From Cypionkella sp. (GTDB taxonomy: Bacteria; Pseudomonadota; Alphaproteobacteria; Rhodobacterales; Rhodobacteraceae), in the NCBI GenBank assembly GCA_023255415.1, contig JALRIN010000007.1:1-64000 (forward strand): a stretch of 64,000 nt of DNA. Reading direction: 5' to 3'. A program made the position numbers and the translations under genes. This document shows positions 55,769 through 64,000 of this stretch, piece after piece (position 1 is the first letter of the stretch; each line of letters begins with the position of its first letter). The notes below the pieces were generated by a model, which was given only the letters and a program-made list of their open reading frames with translations, was not told the origin of the DNA and did no database searches.

Positions 55769-57616
55769 TTAGGCGCTGGCGGTTTCCAGTTTTTCTTGTG
55801 CGGTGATCCACATGGCTTCGGCGCGGTCCATGGCCTCCATCACCTCGCCGTATTTCTTGTTCCATGTTTCCAGCTCGCCGCGGCGGCCGTCTTCATAAAG
55901 TGCGGGATCGGCGAGTTTCTTGGCCAGTTTGTCGCGCATCTCGTTGATCTTGGCCAGACGCTCTTCGGATTTCTTGACCTCGGCGCGCAGGGCTTTGAGG
56001 TCGTCATTGCTGGCACGCTTGGGCTTTTCGACCAGTTTCGCGGGCTTTTCGGCGTCATCGCCTGCCAGCAGCTGTTTGCGGTAGGCTTCCAGATCATGCT
56101 CGTAAGGCGCCACTGCGCCGTCTTTGACCAGCCACAAACGGTCTGCCACCAAAGACAAAAGGTGCATGTCGTGGCTGACAAGAACCACCGCGCCGGAATA
56201 GGCGGTCAGCGCCTCGACCAAGGCTTCGCGGCTTTCCATATCAAGGTGGTTGGTCGGTTCGTCCAAGATCAGCAGATGCGGCGCGTCGATGGTGGCCAAA
56301 AGCAGCGATAGCCGCGCTTTTTGCCCGCCCGAAAGCCGCCCAACGGCGGTTTCGGCCTGATCAACGCCAAGGCCAAAGCCCGCGAGCCGCGCGCGCAGAC
56401 GAGGCTGGCCCTCGGCGGGGCGCAGGCGCTGGACGTGTTGCAGGGGAGATTCGTCGATGAACAGCTCGTCAACCTGATGCTGGGCAAAATAGCCGATCCG
56501 CAGTTTCGAGGACCGCGTGATCTTGCCTTCGCAGGCATTCAGCTTGCCCGCCAACAGTTTGGAGAGCGTCGATTTGCCTTCGCCATTGCGGCCCAAAAGC
56601 GCGATGCGGTCGTCTTGGTCGATGCGCAGCGACAGCCGTTTCAGGATCGGCGGGCCATCATAGCCGACGGCTGCACCCTCCATATTGATGATCGGTGGCG
56701 ACAGCTCTTCGGGTTCGGGGAAGGTAAAGACCACCTTTTTCGCATCTTCCGGTGCGGTGATGGTTTCCATCTTTTCCAGCATTTTCACCCGCGATTGCGC
56801 TTGTGCGGCTTTCGAGGCCTTGGCCTTAAAGCGGTCGACAAAGGCTTGCAGATGCGCGCGGCGTGCGTCTTGCTTGCGGGCCTCGGCTTGCAGCACCGCG
56901 CGGCGCTCGGCGACCTGGCGGGCGAATTGGTCGTAGGGGCCGTTCCAATAGGTCAGCTTTTTATTGTCCAGATGCAGAATGCCAGTGACCGCACGGTTCA
57001 ACAGCCCGCGATCGTGGCTGATGATCAGCACGGTATGGGGGTATTTGGTCAGATAGCTTTCCAGCCACAAAGCCCCTTCCAGATCAAGGTAGTTGGTGGG
57101 TTCGTCCAACAGCAGATAGTCGGGCTGGGCAAACAGCACCCCCGCAAGCGCCACCCGCATCCGCCAGCCACCCGAGAAATCCGAGCAGGGGCGTTGCTGG
57201 GCTGCCGCATCAAAGCCCAGACCCTTCAGGATCGAGGCTGCGCGGCCTTCGGCGGACCAGGCGTCAATATCGGCAAGCCGCGCCTGCACTTCGGCAATCC
57301 GGTGCGGGTCGGTGGCGGTTTCGGCCTCGGCCATCAGGCTTGCGCGTTCGGTATCTGCAGCCAGCACCGTGTCGATCAGCGAGGTCGACGACGAGGGCAC
57401 CTCTTGCGCCACGCCGCCAATGCGCGCGCGCTGCGGCATCGAGATATCGCCGCTTTCCAAGGCAAGCTCGCGCCGGATCAGGCGAAACAGCGTGGTCTTG
57501 CCCGCGCCATTGCGGCCAACAAGACCAACCTTATGGCCGGTGGGAATCGTGGCAGAAGCGCCTTCAAACAGCGGGCGGCCTTCGACGGAATAGGTGATAT
57601 CTTCGATTTTAAGCAT
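55769..57616 (-). CDS. ABC-F family ATPase (YheS/Uup-like ribosome-associated)
   Basis: A 615-aa soluble protein with two ABC domains and no membrane segment. The first Walker A is GLVGRNGAGKTTLF with signature DFSGGWRMRVALAG and LLLDEPTNYLD. The inter-domain linker is a basic helical hairpin (about 235-300). The second domain has LLGRNGEGKSTLSK, RLSGGQKARLSLLL and LLILDEPTNHLD. A C-terminal coiled coil (about 530-610) follows. ABC-F proteins act on the ribosomal E site to relieve stalls; the layout is closest to YheS. It is transcribed alone. Confidence 0.93.
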   Translation of the reverse strand: MLKIEDITYSVEGRPLFEGASATIPTGHKVGLVGRNGAGKTTLFRLIRRELALESGDISMPQRARIGGVAQEVPSSSTSLIDTVLAADTERASLMAEAETATDPHRIAEVQARLADIDAWSAEGRAASILKGLGFDAAAQQRPCSDFSGGWRMRVALAGVLFAQPDYLLLDEPTNYLDLEGALWLESYLTKYPHTVLIISHDRGLLNRAVTGILHLDNKKLTYWNGPYDQFARQVAERRAVLQAEARKQDARRAHLQAFVDRFKAKASKAAQAQSRVKMLEKMETITAPEDAKKVVFTFPEPEELSPPIINMEGAAVGYDGPPILKRLSLRIDQDDRIALLGRNGEGKSTLSKLLAGKLNACEGKITRSSKLRIGYFAQHQVDELFIDESPLQHVQRLRPAEGQPRLRARLAGFGLGVDQAETAVGRLSGGQKARLSLLLATIDAPHLLILDEPTNHLDMESREALVEALTAYSGAVVLVSHDMHLLSLVADRLWLVKDGAVAPYEHDLEAYRKQLLAGDDAEKPAKLVEKPKRASNDDLKALRAEVKKSEERLAKINEMRDKLAKKLADPALYEDGRRGELETWNKKYGEVMEAMDRAEAMWITAQEKLETASA

Positions 57617-57828
57617 GCAGCGGGGCTTGCCCTAAGTGCTGGGCGGCGTCAACTGCCCAAGCAGCATTGTCATAGATTTGCGACATGAATTTCCTAAGCA
57701 GGCGGTGGGATGTCGCGCCCCCGCAGCTTTGGTGCGAAGTTCATCGGGCTTTTCATCGCGCCATGCCCGTGCTAGTGGGCGCGCACATCAATTCAGGGCG
57801 GCACCCGCCCCATCTTATGGAGAGCCAA

Positions 57829-58251
57829 ATGGCCATCGAACGCACCCTCTCGATCATCAAGCCCGACGCAACCAAGCGCAACCTGACCGGCAAAATCGTT
57901 GCCAAATTCGAAGACGCTGGCCTGCGCGTTGTCGCTTCCAAGCGCATCCATCTGTCGATGGCACAGGCTGGTGCCTTTTATGCCGAGCACGCAGAGCGTG
58001 GCTTTTACGGCGAGCTGTGCGAGTTCATGGCGTCCGAGCCAGTGGTTGTGCAGGTTCTGGAAGGCGAAAGCGCCATTGCCAAGAACCGCGAAGTGATGGG
58101 CGCCACCAACCCAGCCAACGCCGCAGAAGGCACCATCCGTAAAGAGTTCGCGCTGTCGATGGGCGAAAACTCGGTGCACGGGTCGGATTCGGAAGCTTCG
58201 GCTGCCCGCGAAATCTCGTTCTTCTTCTCGGGTCTTGAACTGGTCGGCTAA
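57829..58251 (+). CDS. ndk: Nucleoside diphosphate kinase
   Basis: A 140-aa enzyme that transfers the gamma-phosphate among NTPs and dNDPs. The phosphohistidine is H117 in [18 protein letters not shown] near the start and [18 protein letters not shown] complete the active site. The start ATG at 57829 follows GGAGAGCCAA; an in-frame extension to 57685 lacks support. Its stop overlaps the end of the convergent TfoX-like gene by 4 bp. Confidence 0.97.
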   Translation: MAIERTLSIIKPDATKRNLTGKIVAKFEDAGLRVVASKRIHLSMAQAGAFYAEHAERGFYGELCEFMASEPVVVQVLEGESAIAKNREVMGATNPANAAEGTIRKEFALSMGENSVHGSDSEASAAREISFFFSGLELVG

Positions 58252-58595
58252 GCCTTCTTCGGTTTTTCAAGAACCCCAAAAAACTGAAGGGCTGCTTCCA
58301 GATCGGAGCGGCCCTTTTCTTTACTGCCGCCAAATTCTGCCTTGATCGCGTCAAAGCGCGCGCGCAGGTCTTTCTTTTCCTGGCCCTTGCAATCGTTCCA
58401 AGGCCGGCCCTGCAATCCCATATGCAAGACATAATAGCCGATGAAATGCGGCTGGGTGCCCGCGGCCAGCAAGCGGCGATAGCCTTCATCGGCGCCAAGC
58501 GCGCGCAGTTGTTCCGCATTAGTGATGCCCGCTTTGGCAAAGGCCGCCTCAGAGGCGGGGCCAAGGTTGGGGATTGTTTGCAGCGAAGTGGCCAT
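58248..58595 (-). CDS. TfoX/Sxy C-terminal domain protein
   Basis: A 115-aa protein made of a TfoX C-terminal domain. [20 protein letters not shown] is a helix-hairpin-helix-like start, followed by [17 protein letters not shown] and [23 protein letters not shown]. The N-terminal TfoX domain linked to competence is absent, so a competence role should not be assumed. The C-terminal tail after residue 85 is charged and ends GVLEKPKKA. It is convergent with ndk. Confidence 0.8.
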   Translation of the reverse strand: MATSLQTIPNLGPASEAAFAKAGITNAEQLRALGADEGYRRLLAAGTQPHFIGYYVLHMGLQGRPWNDCKGQEKKDLRARFDAIKAEFGGSKEKGRSDLEAALQFFGVLEKPKKA

Positions 58596-58615
58596 TTGCG
58601 CCCTTATGGGAAATC

Positions 58616-58640
58616 AAAAAGGCCAGCCTAGCGGCTGGCC
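58616..58640 (-). terminator. Rho-independent terminator of the 42-aa gene
   Basis: On the minus strand GGCCAGCC-GCTA-GGCTGGCC is followed by TTTTTG. It lies 40 bp after the stop of the small Gln/Gly-rich gene and has no other gene on that strand to serve, which supports that gene being expressed. Confidence 0.85.
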
Positions 58641-58679
58641 TTGGGGGAATCAATTTGCACAGATGGGATAATCCAAACT

Positions 58680-58808
58680 TTAGATCGAGGCCCAATCGCG
58701 GATAACACGTCCGCCTTGTTGTTGGGTCGATCCGCCCGATTGACCTTGCTGTTGTTGCGAGGTTGGGGACTGCGCGCCGCCCTGCTGAGAGGACGAGTTG
58801 GTAGACAT
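58680..58808 (-). CDS. Small Gln/Gly/Ser-rich protein (42 aa), hypothetical
   Basis: A 42-codon frame begins MSTNSSSQQGGAQ and ends GGRVIRDWASI. GGAG lies seven bases before the ATG and a clean terminator follows the stop, so it looks like a complete small transcription unit. The first 31 residues are low complexity (Gln, Gly, Ser, Thr) and the last 11 form a possible conserved tail. No signal peptide or membrane segment is present. I do not recognise a function. It is separated from the copZ gene by 155 bp without a gene. Confidence 0.6.
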   Translation of the reverse strand: MSTNSSSQQGGAQSPTSQQQQGQSGGSTQQQGGRVIRDWASI

Positions 58809-58963
58809 GTGACTGCTCCGGTCGTTACACGGCGGTTGCGCCGCAAAAGGTAGTTACGCGTTTCAAAGCGGCGATTTTGCGGCCCTTTGCGACGAGATGC
58901 GGCCGAGTAGGCCCGAAGCGGACATAAATCAACAGAAATTATCGGCCCGAAAGCCGATTTGTC

Positions 58964-59164
58964 TTAGTTTTGTGACAAAACTGTTGCAGGAAAGCCGATG
59001 TCGTTCAGCGCTTTCAGCAAAACCTCGGCGCTTGCCTTGCTGGTAAGGCTGACTTGACGGCTGGCAAGATCAACGCTGATCTGGCTGGCAAGCGGGGTCA
59101 GCGCTTCGGTCACCGAGGCTTTGCAGTGGCCGCACGACATATCGGGAATGGAAAGCAGGGTCAT
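58964..59164 (-). CDS. copZ: Copper chaperone, heavy-metal-associated domain protein
   Basis: A 66-aa single HMA domain with the copper-binding motif MSCGHC (C11 and C14). It probably carries Cu(I) to the CopA ATPase encoded divergently 128 bp away. The fold pattern of strand, helix, two strands, helix and strand is visible. Its promoter lies in the shared gap; a TTGACC -35-like hexamer is present on this strand, but a matching -10 is poor. Confidence 0.92.
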   Translation of the reverse strand: MTLLSIPDMSCGHCKASVTEALTPLASQISVDLASRQVSLTSKASAEVLLKALNDIGFPATVLSQN

Positions 59165-59243
59165 GGCATGTCCTTTTCTGATGGTGCCAATTCGGTCGGT
59201 TTGACGGGCAAGGTCAAGTCCGAAAGTGTCGCAGCCCTTGGGG

Positions 59244-59274
59244 TTGACCTTTGCGCAGCAGGGGTTCCTAAAGA
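59244..59274 (+). promoter_or_regulatory. Possible MerR-type (CueR-like) promoter of copA
   Basis: TTGACC (59244-59249) and TAAAGA (59269-59274) are separated by 19 bp, the long spacing typical of MerR-family promoters. The spacer region holds an imperfect dyad ACCTTTGC-GCA-GCAGGGGT (6 of 8 positions symmetrical). It lies just before the copA ribosome-binding site, which would make the leader very short. No CueR gene is in the window. Confidence 0.4.
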
Positions 59275-59292
59275 AGGCTAAAGGAGATCACC

Positions 59293-61671
59293 ATGCCCCA
59301 GATCCGCCTGAGCCTTGACGGCATGACCTGCGCTTCTTGTGTGGCGCGGGTCGAACGGGTTTTGCAAGCCCAAGACGGTGTAGCCAGCGCTTCGGTCAAC
59401 TTGAGCACCGAAACCGCAGAGGTGGATTTTGCAGCCCCCGCAAGTATCGATGCGCTGGCGCAGGCCTTGGCGCATGCGGGTTATCCGGTGCGGCGCGACC
59501 ATGTCACGCTTGCCGTCGAGGGGATGACCTGTGCCTCCTGCACCGGCCGGGTCGAGCGGATTTTGCGCGCCCAAGCTGGGGTGGCTGCGGCCACGGTCAA
59601 TCTGGCCACCCGCCGCGCCGAGGTCGAGCTGTGGCAGCCGGTCGAAGCCGCCACTCTCGCAGCAGCTGTCAGCAAGGCGGGCTTTGCGGCCGAACCCCTG
59701 GCCCAAGCCCGTGCACATGATCCCAAAGCCGAGCTGCGCAGTCTGTGGCGCAACACGGGCCTTGCCGCCGTGCTGACGCTGCCGGTGTTTCTGGTCGAAA
59801 TGGGCGGGCATGTTTTGCCCGGTTTTCATGACTGGCTGATGGATTTTGTTGCGATGCAACCGCTGTGGTGGGCCGAATGCCTGCTGGTCACGCTGGTGAT
59901 GATCGGGCCGGGGCGGCGGTTTTACACCAAGGGCGTGCCAGCGCTGTTGCGCGCAGCACCTGATATGAACGCGCTGGTGGCGGTGGGCACGCTGGCGGCT
60001 TGGGGCTATTCGCTGCTGGTGCTGATCTGGCCTGCGGCGGTGCCCGAAGCCTCGCGCGCGGTGTATTTCGAAGCGGCGGCGGTGATCATCGTGCTGATCT
60101 TGCTGGGGCGCGCGCTGGAAGCACAGGCACGTGGCCAAGCGGGGGCTGCGATTTCGCGGCTGCTGCAGTTGGCGCCACGGGTGGCGCGGCGCGAAACCGA
60201 AGCGGGTTTTGAAGAGGTTGAGGTTGCAGCGCTGCAGGTCGGCGACCGCATTCAGATCCGCCCGGGCGAGCGGATCGCGGCCGATGGCGTGGTGGTCTTT
60301 GGCCATTCGGCGGTGGATGAGGCAATGCTGACGGGCGAGCCCTTGGCGCAAGAAAAACAACTGGGCGACGCCGTCACCGGCGGCACTGTCAACGGCACCG
60401 GGGTGCTGCTGGTCGAGTTGCGCGAGGTGGGGGCGGCCACCGTGCTTGCGCGCATCATCGCATTGGTCGAGGCCGCGCAGGGCGGCAAGCTGCCAGTGCA
60501 GGCCTTGGTTGACCGCATCACGGCATGGTTCGTGCCGGTGGTAATGGCGCTGGCGCTGCTGACGGTGCTGGTTTGGCTGGTGTTTGGCACCGCGGCCCAA
60601 GCCTTGGTGGCGGGGGTTTCGGTGCTGATCATCGCCTGCCCCTGTGCAATGGGCCTTGCGACGCCGGTTTCGATCTTGGTAGGCACCGGGCGGGCGGCGG
60701 AACTGGGGGTTTTGTTCCGTAAAGGCGAGGCTTTGCAACGGCTTGAGGCGGTGCAGCGCGTGGCCTTTGACAAGACCGGCACGCTGACCGAAGGCAAGCC
60801 AAAGGTGGTCTCGGTTGAGGGCGAGGCGACTTTGGCGCTGGCCGCTGCCGTCGAGGCAGGCTCCGAGCATCCGCTGGCCGCTGCTGTGCTGGCCGAGGCT
60901 GCGCGGTTGGGGGTGACGCCCACGCCGGTGACAGGCTTTGCCGCCGTGCCGGGGCAGGGCGCACGCGCGCTGCTGGGCGAGGTCGAGGTAGCGGTAGGAT
61001 CCGCGCGGATGATCGAGGTTCCGGCCGCGATGCAGGCGCGCGGGACCCTGGCGCAAAGCCAGGGCCAGGGCGTGCTTTATGTCGCAAAGGCCGGGCGCTG
61101 CATCGGGATGATTTGTGTCGCCGATCCGGTGAAAGCCTCTGCCGAAAAGGCGGTGGCGGCGCTGGCCGAGATGGGCATCGGGTCTGTGATGATCACCGGT
61201 GACGCCGAGGCCACGGCGCGAGCGGTGGCAGCCGAGATCGGCATCTTGGACATCCGTGCAGGGATTTTACCTGCGGGCAAAGCCGCAGCTATCCTTGATC
61301 TGGGTGCTGGCACTGCCTTTGTCGGCGACGGGATCAACGACGCCCCCGCACTTGCACAGGCTGACGTCGGCATTGCGATGGGCACGGGCACCGATGTCGC
61401 GATCGAGGCCGGTGATCTGGTGCTGATGCGCGGCGATCCGATGGGCGTGGTCGATGCCATTGCCATCAGCCGGGCGGTGATGCGCAATATTCGCCAGAAC
61501 CTAAGCTGGGCCTTTGGCTATAATGCGGCCCTCATCCCGGTGGCGGCAGGCGTCTTGGTGCCCTTTGGCGGCCCGCAACTTTCGCCCATGCTGGGGGCAG
61601 GGGCGATGGCGCTGTCGTCGGTGTTTGTGCTGGGCAATGCGCTGCGGCTGCGCAGGTTCAAGCGGCACTAA
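59293..61671 (+). CDS. copA: Copper-translocating P-type ATPase
   Basis: A 792-aa P1B-type ATPase that exports Cu(I) from the cytoplasm. It has two N-terminal HMA domains (CASC at residues 13-16 and 80-83), eight predicted transmembrane helices, and the actuator TGE at 347-349. The transmembrane CPC is at 449-451, the phosphorylation motif DKTGT starts at D493, SEHP carries H526, and GDGINDAPA starts at 678. The ATG follows AAGGAGATCACC. It is divergent from copZ and its last 14 bp overlap the end of the nsrR-like gene on the other strand. Confidence 0.96.
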   Translation: MPQIRLSLDGMTCASCVARVERVLQAQDGVASASVNLSTETAEVDFAAPASIDALAQALAHAGYPVRRDHVTLAVEGMTCASCTGRVERILRAQAGVAAATVNLATRRAEVELWQPVEAATLAAAVSKAGFAAEPLAQARAHDPKAELRSLWRNTGLAAVLTLPVFLVEMGGHVLPGFHDWLMDFVAMQPLWWAECLLVTLVMIGPGRRFYTKGVPALLRAAPDMNALVAVGTLAAWGYSLLVLIWPAAVPEASRAVYFEAAAVIIVLILLGRALEAQARGQAGAAISRLLQLAPRVARRETEAGFEEVEVAALQVGDRIQIRPGERIAADGVVVFGHSAVDEAMLTGEPLAQEKQLGDAVTGGTVNGTGVLLVELREVGAATVLARIIALVEAAQGGKLPVQALVDRITAWFVPVVMALALLTVLVWLVFGTAAQALVAGVSVLIIACPCAMGLATPVSILVGTGRAAELGVLFRKGEALQRLEAVQRVAFDKTGTLTEGKPKVVSVEGEATLALAAAVEAGSEHPLAAAVLAEAARLGVTPTPVTGFAAVPGQGARALLGEVEVAVGSARMIEVPAAMQARGTLAQSQGQGVLYVAKAGRCIGMICVADPVKASAEKAVAALAEMGIGSVMITGDAEATARAVAAEIGILDIRAGILPAGKAAAILDLGAGTAFVGDGINDAPALAQADVGIAMGTGTDVAIEAGDLVLMRGDPMGVVDAIAISRAVMRNIRQNLSWAFGYNAALIPVAAGVLVPFGGPQLSPMLGAGAMALSSVFVLGNALRLRRFKRH

Positions 61672-62089
61672 GCAGGTGGTGCAGGGCGGCGTTATCATTG
61701 ACAAGGTCTGAAAGGCAGGATTGGTCAAGGCGGGCGTAAAACCCCTCGACCGCTTCGGCCAAGACGCATTTCAACCGACAGGCCGCCGCAAGCGGGCAGG
61801 TGCTGCTGGCCTCGGCGCAATCGGTAAAGGGCAGCACGCTTTCAAACAGCCGAAACACTTGCCCCACGGTGATGTCTTGCGGCGCGCGCGCCAGCCTCAA
61901 GCCGCCGCTGCGCCCGCGCAGGGTGGTCAGAAAGCCGTTGCGCGCCAACAGATGGATCACTTGCGCCAAATGGTTTTCAGACGCGCCACAGGCCGCCGCC
62001 ACATCGCGCTTTTGCACGATCTGATCGGGGTTCGCGGCGCAATACATTAGCGTGCGCATGGCAAGATTGGTGCGGATGGTCAAACGCAT
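61658..62089 (-). CDS. nsrR: Rrf2 family regulator, NsrR-like iron-sulfur protein
   Basis: A 143-aa winged-helix regulator. The N-terminal MRLTIRTNLAMRTLMYCAAN and SENHLAQVIHLLARNGFL are typical of NsrR, the nitric-oxide-sensing repressor. Cluster cysteines C91, C98 and C104 lie in DCAEASSTCPLAAACRL, with an extra C108. IscR- or RirA-type assignments are less likely because of the HLAQVIHLL recognition helix. The 3' end overlaps copA by 14 bp tail-to-tail. An FNR-like box lies about 60 bp upstream. Confidence 0.85.
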   Translation of the reverse strand: MRLTIRTNLAMRTLMYCAANPDQIVQKRDVAAACGASENHLAQVIHLLARNGFLTTLRGRSGGLRLARAPQDITVGQVFRLFESVLPFTDCAEASSTCPLAAACRLKCVLAEAVEGFYARLDQSCLSDLVNDNAALHHLLSAA

Positions 62090-62147
62090 GAGCGGTGATC
62101 CTTTCTACTCGACGCGCGAAATTTAGGCGCGGGTCAGGCTTTGCGCC

Positions 62148-62161
62148 TTGATTTGGATCAG
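62148..62161 (-). promoter_or_regulatory. FNR-like box in the nsrR/glgP gap
   Basis: TTGAT-TTGG-ATCAG differs by one base from the TTGAT-N4-ATCAA consensus. It is 59 bp before the nsrR start and 206 bp before glgP, so nsrR is the likelier target. The rest of the 277-bp gap is AT-rich and shows no gene. Confidence 0.5.
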
Positions 62162-62366
62162 ATCAGCGCATTTTGGCTTGCTGTTGGCCATGAAATTGGC
62201 AACATGGTCCAAAGCTTCAGGGGTGCAAAGATAATTTGATATCGCTTTGATGTTTGCAATATGCTGATTTTAAATGAAAGATTTTAGCATTATTTCTTTC
62301 TGTTTGCGGTAACATAAAAGCGGTTTGAGATTGCTGGTCTGGGGTCTTGAACGCAGAAAACAACGA

Positions 62367-64000
62367 ATGGAAGCAGCCTTGACGCAAGCGACACTAACGC
62401 CGACCCAGTTGAAAGCCGATGTGCTGCGGCATCTGACCTTTACCTTGGGCAAGGATGCGGCCAATGCCAGCCCCTATGATTGGCGCATGGCGCTGTCTTA
62501 TGCGGTGCGCGACCGGATTGTCGAACCATGGTTTGCATCGACCCGCCAAACTTGGGCACAAGACCACAAACGGGTGCATTACCTGTCGATGGAATTTCTG
62601 ATCGGCCGGATTTTGGAAGATGCCACCGTCAATCTTGGCCTGCGCGAGGTTGCCGAAGAGGTGATGGCGGGCTTTGGTCAGGATTTCCACGGGCTGGTGG
62701 AAGGCGAGCCGGATGCAGCGCTTGGTAACGGCGGTTTGGGGCGCTTGGCGGCCTGTTTTATGGAAAGCATGGCGACGGTCGGCTGCCCGGCCTATGGCTA
62801 CGGCATCCGCTATGAACACGGGCTGTTCAAACAAAGCTTTCAGGGCGGCCAGCAGGCCGAGATGCCCGAAGATTGGCTCAGTACGACCAACCCTTGGGAA
62901 TTTGCCCGCCCCGAAAGTGCCTATGTGATCCCGTTTAAGGGCGAGGTGAAGACCGAAGCTGGACGCGAGGTTTGGCTGCCATCGGAAACCGTGCTGGCCT
63001 CGGCCTATGACACGCCGGTGATCGGCTGGCAGGGTAAATGGGCCAATACGTTGCGGCTTTGGGCAGCAAAATCGACGCAACAGTTTGATCTGGAACGCTT
63101 TAACCGCGGCGACTATGCCGCCGCCGCAGAACCCGAAGCGCTGGCCCGCACCCTGAGTCGCGTGCTTTACCCCGATGACACGACCTATCAGGGCAAGGAA
63201 TTGCGCCTGAAGCAGGAATTTTTCCTGACCTCTGCCGCGCTGCAAGACATTTTGCGCAGGTTCAAAACCGTGCATTCCAACCTGCTGGATCTGCCGAAAT
63301 ACGTCGCCATCCAGATGAATGACACCCATCCCGCGATTGCAGGGCCCGAGCTGATCCGGCTGTTGTCCGATGAAAATGGCCTGAGTTTTCAAGACGCGCT
63401 TGAAACCGCGCGCGGCTGCTTGGGCTATACCAACCACACGCTTTTGCCCGAAGCGCTGGAGCGGTGGGCGACCTTTACCTTTGGCACCACGCTGCCGCGC
63501 CACATGCAAATTGTCGAGCGCATCGACAGCTGGCACCGCAGCTCCTACCATCCGCCGCATTACATCGGCATCGTCAAACACCACGAGGTGCGCATGGGCG
63601 AGCTGGCCTTTGTGATGGCGCATAAGGTCAACGGCGTCTCGGCGCTGCATTCTGATCTGGTGAAGAAAAACCTGTTTCCAGAATTGAACGCGCTGCATCC
63701 TGACAGAATTTGCAATCAAACCAATGGGGTGACACCGCGGCGCTGGCTGAAGATGTCAAACCGCCCGCTTTCGGCACTGATCACCAAGACCATTGGCGAA
63801 GGCTGGGAGGCCGATCTGGACCTGCTGCGCGGTCTGGAACCGCATTGCGAAAAACCAGCGTTTTTGGCTGAATTTGACGCGGCCAAGCGCGCCAATAAGG
63901 TCGCTTTGGCCGATTGGATCAAGACCGAATGCGGCGTCACCGTCTCGCCCGATGCGCTGTTTGATGTGCAGATCAAGCGCATCCATGAATACAAACGCCA
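62367..64000 (+). CDS. glgP: Glycogen/alpha-glucan phosphorylase (partial, 3' end outside window)
   Basis: GlgP releases glucose-1-phosphate from glycogen. The visible 544 codons hold the conserved N-terminal half. Family motifs are RVHYLSMEFLIGRIL, ALGNGGLGRLAACFMESMAT, YGYGIRYEHGLFKQ, VAIQMNDTHPAIAGPELIRLL, YTNHTLLPEALERW and ICNQTNGVTPRRWL, and the sequence ends at VQIKRIHEYKRQ. The PLP-lysine region near the C-terminus is cut off. The ATG at 62367 has only a weak upstream ribosome-binding site, so a nearby alternative start is possible. It is divergent from nsrR. Confidence 0.95.
   Translation, partial: MEAALTQATLTPTQLKADVLRHLTFTLGKDAANASPYDWRMALSYAVRDRIVEPWFASTRQTWAQDHKRVHYLSMEFLIGRILEDATVNLGLREVAEEVMAGFGQDFHGLVEGEPDAALGNGGLGRLAACFMESMATVGCPAYGYGIRYEHGLFKQSFQGGQQAEMPEDWLSTTNPWEFARPESAYVIPFKGEVKTEAGREVWLPSETVLASAYDTPVIGWQGKWANTLRLWAAKSTQQFDLERFNRGDYAAAAEPEALARTLSRVLYPDDTTYQGKELRLKQEFFLTSAALQDILRRFKTVHSNLLDLPKYVAIQMNDTHPAIAGPELIRLLSDENGLSFQDALETARGCLGYTNHTLLPEALERWATFTFGTTLPRHMQIVERIDSWHRSSYHPPHYIGIVKHHEVRMGELAFVMAHKVNGVSALHSDLVKKNLFPELNALHPDRICNQTNGVTPRRWLKMSNRPLSALITKTIGEGWEADLDLLRGLEPHCEKPAFLAEFDAAKRANKVALADWIKTECGVTVSPDALFDVQIKRIHEYKR

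Noticed and set aside
59278..61056. 592-codon minus-strand open frame
   Set aside because: It is the reverse frame of copA, which has all P-type ATPase motifs; the antisense product is Gln/Arg/His-rich and unrecognisable.

Overview
The window is GC-rich and gene-dense. Gene content and regulatory motifs point to an alphaproteobacterium of the order Rhodobacterales; the genus cannot be named from the sequence alone. The evidence is a DUF4167 protein, a GTTC-N7-GTTC SOS box before uvrA, TTGAT-N4-ATCAA FNR-type boxes, a phoR-pstSCAB-phoU-phoB cluster, an lptF-lptG-lptD-surA-pdxA-rsmA operon and a bactofilin/M23 peptidase pair. I saw no rRNA, tRNA, CRISPR array, intact insertion sequence or prophage.

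Layout from left to right. 1-11.5 kb holds housekeeping genes: bactofilin (cut by the window edge), M23 peptidase, a DUF455/peroxiredoxin pair, a large AsmA/YhdP-like envelope protein, queA, an MFS transporter, a DUF924 protein, lpdA and a rhodanese. 11.6-17.9 kb holds uvrA with its SOS box, a DUF2892 protein under an FNR box, mmsA divergent from a LysR regulator, and coaD. 17.9-24.5 kb is a myo-inositol catabolic cluster: an RpiR/SIS regulator (IolR-like), then iolC (fused to DUF2090), iolD, iolE and iolB. Two palindromic GGAA-N6-TTCC operators stand before the regulator and before iolC. mmsA (the iolA reaction) lies about 1.6 kb upstream of the regulator; no iolG or inositol transporter is present. 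24.9-32.3 kb is the complete phosphate-starvation module, with a triple PHO box before pstS.

The one clearly accessory segment is 32.33-33.97 kb. A repeat-containing, gene-free stretch is followed by a solitary, AT-richer gene encoding a 405-aa protein of unknown family, with a C-terminal RNxxxH motif like that of HEPN ribonucleases. This is the best candidate for something undescribed, but it has no visible partner gene.

33.97-44.9 kb holds a nucleoside hydrolase, an orphan iron-binding protein, mazG, an amidohydrolase/class III aminotransferase/agmatinase group (probably agmatine and putrescine use), a DUF1499 protein, a CHAP lipoprotein, prfA-prmC and the repeat-bearing DUF4167 gene. 44.9-52.3 kb is the outer-membrane biogenesis operon on the minus strand. 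52.4-58.6 kb holds pepA-holC, an aspartic protease with MarC, an ABC-F ATPase, ndk and a TfoX C-terminal-domain protein. 58.6-64 kb holds a 42-codon glutamine/glycine-rich small gene, copZ and copA (divergent), an NsrR-like Rrf2 regulator and the start of glgP, which runs off the window.
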